Counted from the first letter of the stretch, positions 16,095-25,931 are shown. The stretch is 64,000 nt of DNA from Acidobacteriota bacterium (GCA_021778845.1 JAJYBU010000010.1:43619-107618); one strand, 5' to 3'. A program made the numbers and translations. The notes: generated from the sequence alone by a model not told the origin.

Positions 16095-17111
16095 CTAGAT
16101 CTCCCAGCGGAGGAGGGTGGTGGCGGCGGTGAAACCTGCGCCTACGCTGGCGAGAAGGACGAGGTCGCCCTTCTTGATGCGATGCTCGTCGAGGGCGGTG
16201 TTCATGGCCAGAGGGATGGTGCCGGCCGTGGTGTTGCCGTAGCGGTCGATGTTGATGATGACACGGGATTCTTCGACGCCGAGACGCTCGGCGGTGGAGA
16301 GGATGATGCGCTTGTTGGCCTGGTGGGGAATGAAGCAGCCGAGGTCGGCGCCTGTGATGCCATTGCGGGTAAGGAGGGTTTCGGCGATCTCGGACATCTT
16401 GCGGACGGCGAACTTGTAGACGGCCTGGCCGTCCTGGTGGACGAAGTGCTGCTTGGCGTCGACGGTGGCGTGGCTGGCGGGGAGGAGGCTGCCGCCGGCG
16501 GGCATGTTGAGGGAGGGAGCGCCGGAGCCGTCGATCTCATGGTGATAGTCGATGAGGCCGATCTCGCCCTCTTCGCAAGGCTCGAGGAGGACGGCGCCGG
16601 CGCCGTCACCGAAGATGATGCAGGTGGCGCGGTCGGTGTAGTCGATGATGGAACTCATGACGTCGGCACCGATGACGAGGACTTTTTTGTGGGCGCCGGA
16701 TTCGACGAGCTTGGCGCCGACCTGGAGGGCGTAGGGGAAGCCGGAGCAGGCGGCGGAGAGGTCGAAACCCCAGGCGTGGGGTGCACCAATCTTGTTCTGG
16801 ACCAGGCAGGCGGTGGCGGGAAAGGCCATGTCAGGGGTGACGGTGGCGACGATGATGGCTTCGACTTCGCTGGCGTCGATGCCGCGACGGGCGAGGCAGA
16901 CCTTTGCTGCTTCGGCTGCTAAATCGCTGCTGCCAATGCCCTTGTCGACGAGGTGGCGCTCGCGGATGCCGGTGCGCTCGGTGATCCATTTGTCGTCGGT
17001 GGCGACCATTTTTTCGAGGTCTGCGTTGGTGAGCAGGCGGGGCGGGACGTAGGATCCTACGGATGAAATCTTGGCGCGAACGGGGTTCCGGGGCTTCAGG
17101 GTGAGACTCAA
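16095..17111 (-). CDS. fabH: 3-oxoacyl-ACP synthase III
   Basis: FabH condenses acetyl-CoA (or branched starters) with malonyl-ACP to begin fatty acid synthesis. The protein shows the catalytic triad motifs: Cys in DLSAACSGF (about residue 122), His in IPHQANKRI and Asn in [11 protein letters not shown]. The frame is open to an ATG at 17150, but the TTG at 17111 is preceded by GGAGG at seven bases and gives a 338-residue protein starting [17 protein letters not shown], close to the usual 320-335. It lies apart from other fatty-acid genes. Confidence 0.93.
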   Translation of the reverse strand: MSLTLKPRNPVRAKISSVGSYVPPRLLTNADLEKMVATDDKWITERTGIRERHLVDKGIGSSDLAAEAAKVCLARRGIDASEVEAIIVATVTPDMAFPATACLVQNKIGAPHAWGFDLSAACSGFPYALQVGAKLVESGAHKKVLVIGADVMSSIIDYTDRATCIIFGDGAGAVLLEPCEEGEIGLIDYHHEIDGSGAPSLNMPAGGSLLPASHATVDAKQHFVHQDGQAVYKFAVRKMSEIAETLLTRNGITGADLGCFIPHQANKRIILSTAERLGVEESRVIINIDRYGNTTAGTIPLAMNTALDEHRIKKGDLVLLASVGAGFTAATTLLRWEI

Positions 17112-17260
17112 ACTACGACCTCCAGGGGGGAAACATGTTGCACTCAGCATCTTAGAGCATTTTCGATGGCACCGCTCTATCGCGGAGCAGACGTGGGCGA
17201 CAGGCAGGAGGAGACACGGGGGTGCCTGCGCGGAGGATCGGTGGAATTTTCAGGGGGAAA

Positions 17261-17360
17261 GTGTACCGGGTTTCCCTACTGCGCCCATATCGGCCCGTTA
17301 CCGTTGCTTCCTTCCGGACCTGGCGGGGTTGGCGGGAATATGTCGCGTAGGACCCGGCAC
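17261..17360 (-). ncRNA. ffs: Signal recognition particle RNA (4.5S-type)
   Basis: Read on the minus strand, this about 100-base RNA contains the conserved SRP helix-8 core (CAGGTCCGGAAGGAAGCA, around 17307-17325). Its ends GTGCCGGGTCCTAC and GTAGGGAAACCCGGTAC pair to close a long hairpin, the layout of short bacterial SRP RNA. A TAAACT -10-like box at 17368-17373 places the 5' end near 17360. It works with Ffh and FtsY in membrane targeting. It lies between fabH and padR. Confidence 0.93.
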
Positions 17361-17448
17361 AAGATTGAGTTTACCACTGCGACCTGAGTGCTGTTCCGGA
17401 TTGCGATTTGATTGGGCCAACAGAGATTTGGGAGGCGCAAAGGAAGTC

Positions 17449-17477
17449 TTGACAACGATCTTCAAGCTACATATTTT
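17449..17477 (+). promoter_or_regulatory. Sigma-70 type promoter of the padR gene
   Basis: TTGACA at 17449-17454, a 17-base spacer and TATTTT at 17472-17477 form a good housekeeping promoter. The start of transcription would fall near 17484, only about five bases before the ATG at 17489, so the transcript would be nearly leaderless; no Shine-Dalgarno sequence is visible. Confidence 0.65.
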
Positions 17478-17488
17478 TCAGACTTATT

Positions 17489-18058
17489 ATGAGCCTTGAA
17501 AAAACATCTACGGTTGAGTCACTGCTGGGGTTGCTGAGTCAGGGGCCGATGTCGGGGTATGAGATGCGGCAGATGATGGAGCGGTCGACGACAAGCTTCT
17601 GGAGCGAGAGCTTTGGGCAGATCTATCCGGCGCTGCGGCGGATGGTGGAGGATGGGCTGGCGACGGTGGAGGAGCAGAGCAAGGATGGCCGGGCGAAGAA
17701 GGTGTATCGGCTGACGGATGCGGGGGAGCGGCGGCTGCGGAGGTGGCTGGGGGTGGAGGCGAGGCCGCAGGTGCGGAGAAACGAGTTGCTGCTGAAGGTG
17801 TACTTTGGCGACCGGGCAGAGCGGGGAGCGATTGCAGCGCAGGTGGTGGCGGAGCGGGAACGGTGCGAGGACGAGATGCACCGGTTTGAGGCGGCGCTGC
17901 TGCGGATGGAGATGGAGCATGCGCGGCACCCTGCGCTGCCGTACTGGAAGATGACGGTGCGGTATGGGATGGCCGAGGCGAAGGCGGTGATGGAGTGGTG
18001 CGATGAGACGTTCGAGGAGTTGGAGAAGCGGGGGCTGGTGAGCAGAGCGAGGATGTAG
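17489..18058 (+). CDS. PadR family transcriptional regulator
   Basis: The 189-residue protein has an N-terminal winged helix (SLLGLLSQGPMSGYEMRQMM, then IYPALRRMVEDGLATVEE and KKVYRLTDAGERRLRRWL), the PadR signature, and a C-terminal helical domain of the Vir-act-alpha type (about 95-180) that mediates dimerisation. PadR regulators repress detoxification or efflux genes and release DNA on binding small phenolics or drugs. No adjacent gene is an obvious target; the DedA-type gene downstream is convergent. Confidence 0.9.
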   Translation: MSLEKTSTVESLLGLLSQGPMSGYEMRQMMERSTTSFWSESFGQIYPALRRMVEDGLATVEEQSKDGRAKKVYRLTDAGERRLRRWLGVEARPQVRRNELLLKVYFGDRAERGAIAAQVVAERERCEDEMHRFEAALLRMEMEHARHPALPYWKMTVRYGMAEAKAVMEWCDETFEELEKRGLVSRARM

Positions 18059-18185
18059 GGCCAGTTCCTCGCGATGGGGCAGCGTGCCGGTGCGAGCAGG
18101 CTGCATGCCTCTTGGCTAGACGCTGCGCGCTGTGCGCCTCGGTGGCGATGGCAAAGCTTTGCGGTAACTGTATGAGACAGGTTCT

Positions 18186-18902
18186 CTAGCGGGTGGTGGT
18201 GACGGGTTTGGGATGGGGCTGCTGGTGGGCGAGGTCGCGGGAGGTCTTGTAGAGACGCCAGATGGCGGTGATGGTGAAGAGAAGAATGATGGACCAGAGC
18301 GTGATGAGGATGGTGTTGGCCCAGCGGGCGGAGAAGTGAGCCCAGAGGCGAAGGAAGGTGCGGCCGTAGTGGATGCCGATCCAGACGGCGATGCAGTGGC
18401 GGAGGAAACGGCTGAGGGTGAAGGCCCACATGAAGGTGGTGCGGGACATGTGGACTGCTCCGGCGGCAAGGACGAAGGGCGAGAGTGGCATGGGCGGAGG
18501 GATGAGCGCGGGGAGCGAGACGGAGAGGATGGCGTGGGTTTCCATCCAGTGGGTGACGCGGGTGAGGATGTAGGGCGGGACGTGTTTTTTGAGGAACTTC
18601 ATGCCTCCGGCCTGACCGGCGACGTGGGAGAGATAGCCTCCGGTGGCGGAGCCGAGGGTGGCGATGGCGACGAGGAGGATGGGGTTGGTGTGGGCGGCGG
18701 CGTAGAGGATGAGCATGATGTCGGTGACGCCGGGGATGGGGAGAGGCACGAAGGAGCTGTCGACGATGGCAACGAGGAAGAGGCCGATGAGGCCGAGGTG
18801 GAAGAAGTAGTGCATGAGGGTGTGGTGGGGCGCGGGGTGCGCAGGCGGGGCCGCGGCGGTAACGGCGAGGAGGGCTGCGAGTGTGTGGGCGCGGAGGCTC
18901 AT
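18186..18902 (-). CDS. DedA/VTT-domain membrane protein
   Basis: The 238-residue integral membrane protein has a VTT (SNARE-associated) domain: FLVAIVDSSFVPLPIPGVTDIMLILYAA near residue 45, then GSATGGYLSHVAGQAGG and a later FVLAAGAVHMSRTTFMWAFTLSRFLRH. Relatives include undecaprenyl-phosphate and phospholipid flippases. An N-terminal hydrophobic stretch ending in PAHPAPH could be a signal peptide, or the true start may be an internal Met. It is convergent with padR and divergent from alaS. Confidence 0.82.
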   Translation of the reverse strand: MSLRAHTLAALLAVTAAAPPAHPAPHHTLMHYFFHLGLIGLFLVAIVDSSFVPLPIPGVTDIMLILYAAAHTNPILLVAIATLGSATGGYLSHVAGQAGGMKFLKKHVPPYILTRVTHWMETHAILSVSLPALIPPPMPLSPFVLAAGAVHMSRTTFMWAFTLSRFLRHCIAVWIGIHYGRTFLRLWAHFSARWANTILITLWSIILLFTITAIWRLYKTSRDLAHQQPHPKPVTTTR

Positions 18903-18996
18903 GCTGGTGATATGACGTTAGCTTGAATGCGGGAGTCGCGGGGAAAGTATTTTGCCAATCCATTGGGGTGCGGCTGCGCTGATAAACTTTAGATCT

Positions 18997-21699
18997 ATGC
19001 GCAACCTTAGTGGGAATCAGATTCGGGAAGAGTTTCTGCGGTTTTTTGAGGGTAAGGGACATCGGCGGGTGCACTCGTCGAGTTTGGTGCCGGTGAATGA
19101 CCCGACGCTGCTGTTTACCAATGCAGGGATGAATCAGTTTAAGGATGTATTTCTGGGGGCGGAGACGCGGGAGTATTCGCGGGCTGCATCGTCGCAGAAG
19201 TGCGTGCGCGCGGGGGGGAAACATAATGATCTGGAGAACGTCGGGTTTACGCGGCGGCACCACACGTTCTTTGAGATGCTGGGGAATTTTTCGTTTGGGG
19301 ACTACTTCAAGAAAGATGCGATTGCGTTTGCGTGGGAGTTGCTGACGAGCCCGGAGTGGTTTGGGATTGATAAGGACCGGCTGTATGTGACGATCTTCGA
19401 GGGCCAGGGAACCGTTCCGAGAGACGATGAGGCGGAGCGGTTGTGGGTGGAGGCGGGTGTGCCGAAGGAGCGCATCTTCACCATGGGGATGAAGGATAAC
19501 TTCTGGCAGATGGGCGATACCGGGCCTTGCGGGCCTTGTAGCGAGATCTTTTATGACCTTGGGCTGGCGGCGTCGGAGACGGGCGAGGACAGGCCGTTTC
19601 CGGAAGATGACCAGCGGTATATGGAGATCTGGAATCTGGTGTTTATGCAGTTCGACCGGAGTTCGGATGGGGTGTTGACGCCGCTGCCGAAACCGAGCAT
19701 CGATACGGGCATGGGGTTGGAGCGGGTTGCTTGCGTGTTGCAGGGGAAGCTCTCGAATTATGAGAGTGATTTGTTTACACCGCTGTTGAAGCGGGCGGCG
19801 GAGTTGACGGGGTTTGGGGGTTCTCAGTTCTCAGTTGTCAGTTCTCAGATTGAGGATCTGGCGGTGAGCGATGAGAAGGGCGCGGCTTCGCTGCGGATTA
19901 TTGCGGACCATGCGCGGGCTTCGACTTTCCTGATTGCGGATGGGGTGGTGCCGAGCAATGAGGGGCGGGGGTATGTGCTGCGGAAGATTCTGCGGCGCGG
20001 GATTCGGCATGGGCGGCTGCTGGGGCAGGAGAAGCCGTTTATGCACGAGATGGTGTTTGCGGTAAGGGATGAGATGGTGGCGGCTTATCCGGAGCTGGCG
20101 GAGAGCGCGGAGAGAGTTGCGAAGGTGGTGCTGGCCGAGGAGGAACAGTTTGCGCGCACGCTGGAGCTGGGGCTGCGCAATATGACCGAGGAGACGCTGC
20201 GCTCGGGTAAGCTGGCGTTTGGGCTGTACGAGACGTTCGGGATGCCGTTGGATTTTATGGTGGATGCGGCGCGCGATGCTGGGATCGACTTTGATATGGA
20301 GGGGTTTGAGCGGGCGAAGGAAGAGGAGCAGGCGCGGGCGCGGGCTAGTTGGAAGGGTGGGTCGCAGAAGACGGCGGCGCCGGTGTATCGGGAGTTGGAG
20401 AAGACGGAGTTTGAGGGGTATACCGCGCTGCGCGTCGATGGAGCGAAGGTGCTGGCGCTGGTGAAGGATGGGGTTGGGGTGTCGGCGCTGAAGAGTGGCG
20501 AGACGGGTGAGGTGGTGCTCGATGCGACGAGCTTCTATGCGGACTCGGGTGGGCAGGTGGGGGATGTGGGGTGGTTGTATGCGGGGGATCATCAGAGCGT
20601 GGTGGCCGAGGTGAATGGATGCAAGAAGCCGGTGCAGGGAGTGTTTGCGCACCAGGTGGTGGCAAAGCAGACGATTGCTGTGGGGGATACCGTGGATGCG
20701 GTGGTGGATGGGGCGGTGCGGTCGGCCGTGATGCGGAACCATACGGGGACGCATCTGCTGCATGCGGCGCTAAGGCAGGTGCTGGGGACGCATGTGAAGC
20801 AGGCGGGGTCGTTGAATGATCGCAGCCGGCTGCGGTTTGACTTCAGCCACTTTGCTGGCGTGGCCGAGGAGGAGTTGGCCGAGATTGAGTCGATTGTGAA
20901 TGCGCAGGTGCTGGCGAATACTCCGGTGGTGACGATGGTGGATGTGCCGATTGATGTGGCGGTGCATGAGCTGGGAGCGATGGCGCTGTTTGGCGAGAAG
21001 TATGGGGACAAGGTAAGGGTGGTGAAGATTGGGGAGTTCTCGACGGAGCTGTGCGGAGGAACGCATACGGGGGCGACGGGGGAGATTGGGCTGGTGAAGC
21101 TGATGGGCGAGGGCGCGGTGGCGAGTGGCGTGCGTCGCGTGGAGGCCGTGACCGGGATGGGAGCGCTGGGAGTGTTCAGGCGGGATGCGGATGTGGCGCG
21201 AGTGGCGTCGTCGTTTGTGGGGACGGGCGAGGTGAGCGGGGAGGCGCTGCGGGTGCGGGTCGCGCATCAGGAAGAGGAGATGAAGAGGCTGAGGCGGGAG
21301 TTGGAGACGCTGCGGATGAAGTCGGCGAGCGCGGCTACGGCTGACGCGGCGGCTTCGGCGGTGGAGGTTCGCGGGGTTAAGGTTTTAAGCCTGCGGGTCG
21401 ATGCGCTGGATAAGGCGCAGATGCGGAACCTGGTGGATGAGCTGAGAGGGAAGCTGGGGAGTGGGGTGGTGGTGTTGGGTGCGGCTTCGCCGGATGGTAA
21501 GGTGAGCTTGATTGTGGGGGTGAGTAAGGACCTGACTGGACGCGTGCAGGCAGGGAAGATTGTGGGCGCGATTGCGGCGAAGGTTGGCGGCAAGGGCGGC
21601 GGGCGGCCGGATCTGGCCGAGGCCGGAGGCAGCGATGTTGCCGGTTTGGATAAGGCGCTGGCGGAGGCGAAGGATGTGGTGGGGGAGCTGCTGGGGTAG
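18997..21699 (+). CDS. alaS: Alanyl-tRNA synthetase
   Basis: AlaRS charges tRNA-Ala and edits misacylated Ser and Gly. The 900-residue protein starts [22 protein letters not shown] (ATG 18997), with motif 2 region [20 protein letters not shown], the editing-site [11 protein letters not shown] and the second zinc motif [15 protein letters not shown], then a C-Ala domain. Around residues 275-284 it carries [10 protein letters not shown], encoded by four copies of a 7-base repeat that look like an insertion. An in-frame upstream ORF extension to 18952 adds no conserved sequence. Confidence 0.97.
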   Translation: MRNLSGNQIREEFLRFFEGKGHRRVHSSSLVPVNDPTLLFTNAGMNQFKDVFLGAETREYSRAASSQKCVRAGGKHNDLENVGFTRRHHTFFEMLGNFSFGDYFKKDAIAFAWELLTSPEWFGIDKDRLYVTIFEGQGTVPRDDEAERLWVEAGVPKERIFTMGMKDNFWQMGDTGPCGPCSEIFYDLGLAASETGEDRPFPEDDQRYMEIWNLVFMQFDRSSDGVLTPLPKPSIDTGMGLERVACVLQGKLSNYESDLFTPLLKRAAELTGFGGSQFSVVSSQIEDLAVSDEKGAASLRIIADHARASTFLIADGVVPSNEGRGYVLRKILRRGIRHGRLLGQEKPFMHEMVFAVRDEMVAAYPELAESAERVAKVVLAEEEQFARTLELGLRNMTEETLRSGKLAFGLYETFGMPLDFMVDAARDAGIDFDMEGFERAKEEEQARARASWKGGSQKTAAPVYRELEKTEFEGYTALRVDGAKVLALVKDGVGVSALKSGETGEVVLDATSFYADSGGQVGDVGWLYAGDHQSVVAEVNGCKKPVQGVFAHQVVAKQTIAVGDTVDAVVDGAVRSAVMRNHTGTHLLHAALRQVLGTHVKQAGSLNDRSRLRFDFSHFAGVAEEELAEIESIVNAQVLANTPVVTMVDVPIDVAVHELGAMALFGEKYGDKVRVVKIGEFSTELCGGTHTGATGEIGLVKLMGEGAVASGVRRVEAVTGMGALGVFRRDADVARVASSFVGTGEVSGEALRVRVAHQEEEMKRLRRELETLRMKSASAATADAAASAVEVRGVKVLSLRVDALDKAQMRNLVDELRGKLGSGVVVLGAASPDGKVSLIVGVSKDLTGRVQAGKIVGAIAAKVGGKGGGRPDLAEAGGSDVAGLDKALAEAKDVVGELLG
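19821..19848. repeat. Four 7-bp repeats (TTCTCAG) within alaS
   Basis: Units TTCTCAG, TTCTCAG, TTGTCAG and TTCTCAG lie end to end. The block of 28 bases encodes a Ser/Gln-rich stretch between the catalytic core and the [11 protein letters not shown] segment, a place where length varies among AlaRS proteins. The repeat differs in composition from the surrounding GC-rich codons. Confidence 0.8.
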
Positions 21700-21720
21700 A
21701 AGCTTTAGAGGCTAGATGCT

Positions 21721-21785
21721 GGCAAGGGCAACAGCAAAGGCAGGGCCAATACGGAGATCCTTCGCTGCGCTGTGGATGACGGCGG
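21721..21785. repeat. Dispersed palindrome, copy 3, with GCAA hexamers
   Basis: GGCAAGGGCAACAGCAAAGG (21721-21740) is followed by a GATCCTTCGCTGCGCTGTGGATGA palindrome-like element that closely matches the second element at 24416-24450. It lies between alaS and the amidase gene. The remaining bases up to 21909 hold a possible TACACT -10 box just before the amidase start and nothing else I can name. Confidence 0.65.
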
Positions 21786-21909
21786 GGAGATGGTAGCGGC
21801 GAGGGTGAGTGGATAGGCGCGAGGGGCTGCGTTGGAAAACTGAGGGTATTCGCGGCGATACCTTTGGGGGATTCACAGGGGCTGGGGTGGGGTTGGAACC
21901 TACACTTAA

Positions 21910-24294
21910 ATGGGTATGGGTCTCTTGCGGAGCAGTGTTGTCCATGTCGGGGGGAAGCGTTGGGGCTGCGGCTGGTGGAGCGCGGTGGCCTGGGTGGGAT
22001 TGTGTTGCGGGAGCGCGGGCTCGATGGTGGGCGCGACGCGGGTGGGGAAGGCGGCGGAGACTGGGGCGGACCTGACGGCGAAGACGCGGGCGGAGGCGTC
22101 GGGGTGGGATGCGGCGGTGGCGGCTCGGGAGCGGTTTGAGGCAGAGCCGAAGAGGACTCATACGCGGCAGGAGTATGCGCGGGTGATGAATCAATTTCGC
22201 TCGATCTATCATGCGAATCCGGGGGACAAGCATGCGGCGGAGGCTGTGGCCCAGGTTGCGGAGTTGCTGGCGGAGCAGGGGCGCGAGTTTGGCGATAAGA
22301 AGAGCCTGCATGATGCGGCAGGACAGTATGAGTATTTAGCCAAGGCGTATCCGGATGGGACGCTGGCTCCCGAGGCCTTGGAGAAAGCGTTGACGTTGCT
22401 GGGGCCGCAGGATGCAGAAGAGGCGGCGAAGGTGAGGGCGGAGCTGGCCGGGGATTATCCGCAGTATGCGCGCGGGGTGGTGGTTTCCGGTACGCCTACA
22501 TCTCAGAAGCAAGATGCGGGGAAAGCTGAGGCTGCGCCTGCTTCGCAGGGGCGAGGGGTGGGGCACGCGGGGATGGTTGCCGACATATCGGCAGCCCAGA
22601 AGCCGGATGCGGGGCACGCGGAGGTGCAGGCGGTAAAACCGACGGGGCCGCTGGCGGTGGTGACCGGGATTCGGCATTGGTCGACGGCGAGTTATACGCG
22701 CGTGGCAATTGATTTGAATGTGGCTCCGGGGGAGGCGGTGAAGTATGCCGCGGCGCGGGTGGAGAATCCGGACCGGATCTTCTTTGACGTGGAACATGCG
22801 CGGCTGGCGCCGGAGTTGGTGGGCAAGAGCTTCAATGTGACCGATGATGGGTTTCTGGAGAGGGTGCGTGCGGCGCAGTTCTCTGACCATGTGACGCGAG
22901 TGGTGCTGGATGTGCACCAGGTGGCGGAGTACTCGGCGTTTTTGCTGCCGAATCCGTATCGGCTGATTATTGATATTCATGGGCGGCAGGGGGCAGAGGG
23001 TAAGGAGCAGGGCGTAGAGAGTGCGGCGACTGGGGATGCTGCGGCGACGGGGTCTGCGGCGACGGGGCCTGCGGTGGCGGGACCGGCGGCGGTGAGTGCG
23101 CCGGTGGAGGTGTCGAGTTTGCCGCCGATGCCGGTGACGGATGGGAGTGCGAGCTTTGGGCTGCCGGCGCGGGGGACGGATCGGGGCGGTGCGGCGAAGG
23201 TTGTGGCGCAGCCGCGGGTGGTGATCTCGTCGAAGCCGACGGTGGCGCGGCCGGTGCCGAATACGGTGATGAATAGCTCGGCCGATATGGGCAATGAGGT
23301 GGCGGCGGTGAGCGACCAGCCGGGGATGGTGGAGGCTACGCGCAGGCCGACGTCGAAGCCGATTGCGGAGACGAGCAGGGTGGATGCGTCGAGTGGGGCG
23401 CACTATGGGGCGCGGTCGAGACGGAAGGCGGGGAGTGCGTCCCCGGTTGGCGACGACGGGACGTTGGCGAGGGTGGGGCACCCGGGCGTGGCGGCTGGCG
23501 CGGAGGTGAAGGGCGAGCCGGCGACGGTTGCGCCGCCGACGGCGGATGGTGAGACGTCGTTGATGAGGGCGCTGGGGTTGAAGATTGGGCGGATTGTGAT
23601 TGATGCGGGACATGGCGGGCATGACTCGGGGACCCTGGGCGCGGGAGGGATTGAGGAGAAGGATGTGGTGCTGGATGTGGCGCTGCGGCTGGGTAAGCTG
23701 CTGCATGACCGGCTGGGCGCGGAGATTGTGTATACGCGCGCCGATGACACATTTATTCCGCTGGAGACGCGGACGGCGATTGCGAACAAGGCGCAGGCGG
23801 ACCTGTTTATCAGCATCCATGCGAACAGCTCGACGGATGAGAGCGCGCGGGGGGTGGAGGTGTACTACCTGAACTTTACGAGCGACCCGGAGGCGATGCG
23901 GGTGGCGAGTAGGGAGAACGCGGTCTCGACTGAGAGCGTGCATGAGCTGAGCGACCTGGTGAAGAAGATTGCGCTGAAGGACAAAATTGATGAGTCGAAG
24001 GAGTTGGCCAGCGATGTGGATGCGTCGCTGTATGGGGGGCTGCGGAAGGGAAATCCGGAGATGCGGAATCGGGGGGTGAAGAAGGCTCCGTTTGTGGTGC
24101 TGATTGGAGCGAATATGCCGTCGATCCTGGCGGAGATCAGCTTTGTGACGAATCCGGATGATGCGATGAAGCTGGAGACGGGAGCGTATCGCGAGCGCGT
24201 GGCCGAGAGCCTGTATCAGGGCGTCGCGCGGTATGCTGAGGCGATCAATGGGGAGAAGCCGAGGGTGCGGACCGTGGAGCAGGCGGCCAGGTAG
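21910..24294 (+). CDS. N-acetylmuramoyl-L-alanine amidase with AMIN domain
   Basis: This 794-residue cell-wall hydrolase cleaves the amide bond between MurNAc and the stem peptide, normally in septum splitting. An N-terminal hydrophobic stretch (WWSAVAWVGLCCGSAGS) suggests export or a lipoprotein anchor. A helical TPR-like part (about 65-180) follows, then an AMIN domain (about 250-350, VTGIRHWSTASYTRVAIDL). A long Ala/Pro/Gly-rich linker (about 360-555) leads to the Amidase_3 domain with zinc and catalytic residues in IDAGHGGHDSG, EEKDVVLDV, ISIHANSS and LAEISFVTNP. The linker contains imperfect repeats and segments like the window's intergenic palindromes. No good ribosome binding site precedes 21910, so the start is uncertain. 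Confidence 0.9.
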   Translation: MGMGLLRSSVVHVGGKRWGCGWWSAVAWVGLCCGSAGSMVGATRVGKAAETGADLTAKTRAEASGWDAAVAARERFEAEPKRTHTRQEYARVMNQFRSIYHANPGDKHAAEAVAQVAELLAEQGREFGDKKSLHDAAGQYEYLAKAYPDGTLAPEALEKALTLLGPQDAEEAAKVRAELAGDYPQYARGVVVSGTPTSQKQDAGKAEAAPASQGRGVGHAGMVADISAAQKPDAGHAEVQAVKPTGPLAVVTGIRHWSTASYTRVAIDLNVAPGEAVKYAAARVENPDRIFFDVEHARLAPELVGKSFNVTDDGFLERVRAAQFSDHVTRVVLDVHQVAEYSAFLLPNPYRLIIDIHGRQGAEGKEQGVESAATGDAAATGSAATGPAVAGPAAVSAPVEVSSLPPMPVTDGSASFGLPARGTDRGGAAKVVAQPRVVISSKPTVARPVPNTVMNSSADMGNEVAAVSDQPGMVEATRRPTSKPIAETSRVDASSGAHYGARSRRKAGSASPVGDDGTLARVGHPGVAAGAEVKGEPATVAPPTADGETSLMRALGLKIGRIVIDAGHGGHDSGTLGAGGIEEKDVVLDVALRLGKLLHDRLGAEIVYTRADDTFIPLETRTAIANKAQADLFISIHANSSTDESARGVEVYYLNFTSDPEAMRVASRENAVSTESVHELSDLVKKIALKDKIDESKELASDVDASLYGGLRKGNPEMRNRGVKKAPFVVLIGANMPSILAEISFVTNPDDAMKLETGAYRERVAESLYQGVARYAEAINGEKPRVRTVEQAAR

Positions 24295-24313
24295 GTGGGT
24301 GGTAGCTAGCTTT

Positions 24314-24500
24314 TAGCAAAGGCAACGGCAAAAGCAAGAGCAACAGCAGATTCCTCCGCTGCGCTGCGGAATGACAACCAGAAAAGCAAGAGCAAAGGCA
24401 AGAGCAAAGGCAAATACGGAGATCCTTCGCTTCGCTCTGGATGACGGCAAGGGGTGAACCTGGATGATGGCGAGGGGTGAGCCTGGACGACGGCTGGAGA
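24314..24500. repeat. Composite repeat region: two palindromes and GCAA hexamer arrays
   Basis: Runs of AGCAAA/GGCAAG/AGCAAC-type hexamers (24316-24346 and 24383-24414) flank and alternate with palindrome copies at 24347-24378 (CAGATTCCTCCGCT...GGAATGACAACC) and 24416-24450 (GGAGATCCTTCGCT...GGATGACGG). Shorter GGATGATGG-type decayed pieces continue to about 24500. This fills the 283-base gap between the amidase and the next gene and is the clearest example of the family in the window. Confidence 0.75.
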
Positions 24501-24577
24501 TGAGTTATCGCAAGAGTGTCTGCGCGGTAGGTGGGGGCGTGCTCACGTTTGGGTGGTTGGTGTAGTCTGGGCCTTGT

Positions 24578-25738
24578 ATGTGCTTGGGTTTAGGGACAAA
24601 ACGAGGGGTGGCGCTGGGATTGCTGGCGCTGGGGCTGGCGGCGGGGTCGGATGTGCGGTTGGTGGCTCAGACGTCGGTGACGCTGATGGAGCCGAGTGCT
24701 CCGCTGCTGCCAGCGAAGTTTGGGGAGTGGACACGGGCGGCTGCGGTGGGAGCGACGTCCGGCTTCTCGCTGGCGAGCGTGAGCAAGGAGGCGCTGGCCG
24801 AGTGCGGGGAGCAGCGGTCCAAGGTGGCCGAGTATGCGCGAGCGGGGCGCGTGGTGCACGTCGAGGCGATTGAGTTTGGAGACAAGACAGGCGCCGATAG
24901 TGCGTTCACGCTGGTGGAACGGCCGGGGATGAAGGCGGGCAAGGAGTTGGGAGTTGAAGACGCCGTGGGGGATGGCGCGGTGCTGTTTGTGGTGGGCAAG
25001 TCTTTGGTGCTGGCGAACTTTGGAGGCGAGGTGACGGCGACGGACGTGGCCGCGCTGAAGCCGCTGGCCGATGCGATGCCGAAGGTTTTTGGGAACTCGG
25101 GGATGGCGCCGATGCTGCCGACGCTGGCGCCGGCGAAGGGGCTGGTGGAGGGTGGGCTGCGGTATGCGCTGGGGCCGGTGAGCTATGCGGCCGAGGGGGG
25201 CGTGCTGCCGGCGGGGTCGCTGGGCTGGAAGATGGAGGCCGAGGCGGTGACGGCGCTGTATGACGACGCGCGGGGAAAGGAGACGCTGACGCTGCTGCTG
25301 TACCCGACGCCGACGATTGCGGAGAATCAGGCGGCCGTGGTGCGGGATGAGCTGTCGCAGGTGAAGGGGCCGAATACGAAGCTGCGGCGGGAGGGCTCGC
25401 TGGTGCTGCTGGCGACGGGCAGCTTTGCGCCGGAGGAGGCCGAACGGATGGTTGGGGGTATCCATCTGTCGCAACTGGCGTTCAATCAGGATGTGCATCC
25501 ACCGTTTAAAGTGGTGGCGGCTCAGACGTTTACGCTGCTGGAGAACATTGCGATCCTGTCCGGGGTGCTGGGGGCCGGGGCGGTGCTGCTGGGGTTGTTT
25601 CTGGGGTTTGGGCGGGCGTGGTTCCGGGTGCTGCGGGGGAAACCGGCGGCGGTGGAGGTGGAGTTCTTGAGCCTGCACCTGGCTCCGCAGAATAAGCCGG
25701 CACAGTTTCACCGTCCGGACTCGACCGAGGGCCGTTGA
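24578..25738 (+). CDS. Hypothetical exported protein with C-terminal membrane helix
   Basis: The 386-residue protein has a signal-like N-terminus (RGVALGLLALGLAAGSDVRLVAQ), an alpha/beta-looking body of about 290 residues and a single hydrophobic helix near residues 325-350 (NIAILSGVLGAGAVLLGLFLGFG) followed by a basic tail. That predicts a periplasmic domain anchored at its C-terminus. It resembles the DUF6599 group I know from Acidobacteriota, but I cannot confirm this. No catalytic motif is visible. It follows the amidase on the same strand after a repeat-filled gap. Confidence 0.72.
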   Translation: MCLGLGTKRGVALGLLALGLAAGSDVRLVAQTSVTLMEPSAPLLPAKFGEWTRAAAVGATSGFSLASVSKEALAECGEQRSKVAEYARAGRVVHVEAIEFGDKTGADSAFTLVERPGMKAGKELGVEDAVGDGAVLFVVGKSLVLANFGGEVTATDVAALKPLADAMPKVFGNSGMAPMLPTLAPAKGLVEGGLRYALGPVSYAAEGGVLPAGSLGWKMEAEAVTALYDDARGKETLTLLLYPTPTIAENQAAVVRDELSQVKGPNTKLRREGSLVLLATGSFAPEEAERMVGGIHLSQLAFNQDVHPPFKVVAAQTFTLLENIAILSGVLGAGAVLLGLFLGFGRAWFRVLRGKPAAVEVEFLSLHLAPQNKPAQFHRPDSTEGR

Positions 25739-25898
25739 GGGGCTGGTGGCTGGACGCAGGGATGATTGAGGGGATTTAGAGGGGTTTCGGGGGGCTGTGG
25801 AAGGTACCCGAAGAAAACCGGAAAAACCGGGTTCGAGACGGGGTAAATCCTGCTAAGTTGTTGATTATTATAGATATGATAAAAGCTGGAAAACGTTC

Positions 25899-25927
25899 TT
25901 GACAGCGTCGGGAGGCGAACATAGTCT
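25899..25927 (+). promoter_or_regulatory. Strong sigma-70 promoter for candidate sRNA
   Basis: TTGACA at 25899-25904, a 17-base spacer and TAGTCT at 25922-25927, preceded by an AT-rich stretch (25858-25890) that could act as an UP-like element. No gene starts within 300 bases downstream; the only candidate product is the short RNA ending at 26011. Confidence 0.6.
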
Positions 25928-25931
25928 TGCA

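Noticed and set aside
22336..23943. A 535-codon minus-strand frame over the amidase
   Set aside because: Arg/Pro/His-rich shadow of the amidase linker; no start signal.
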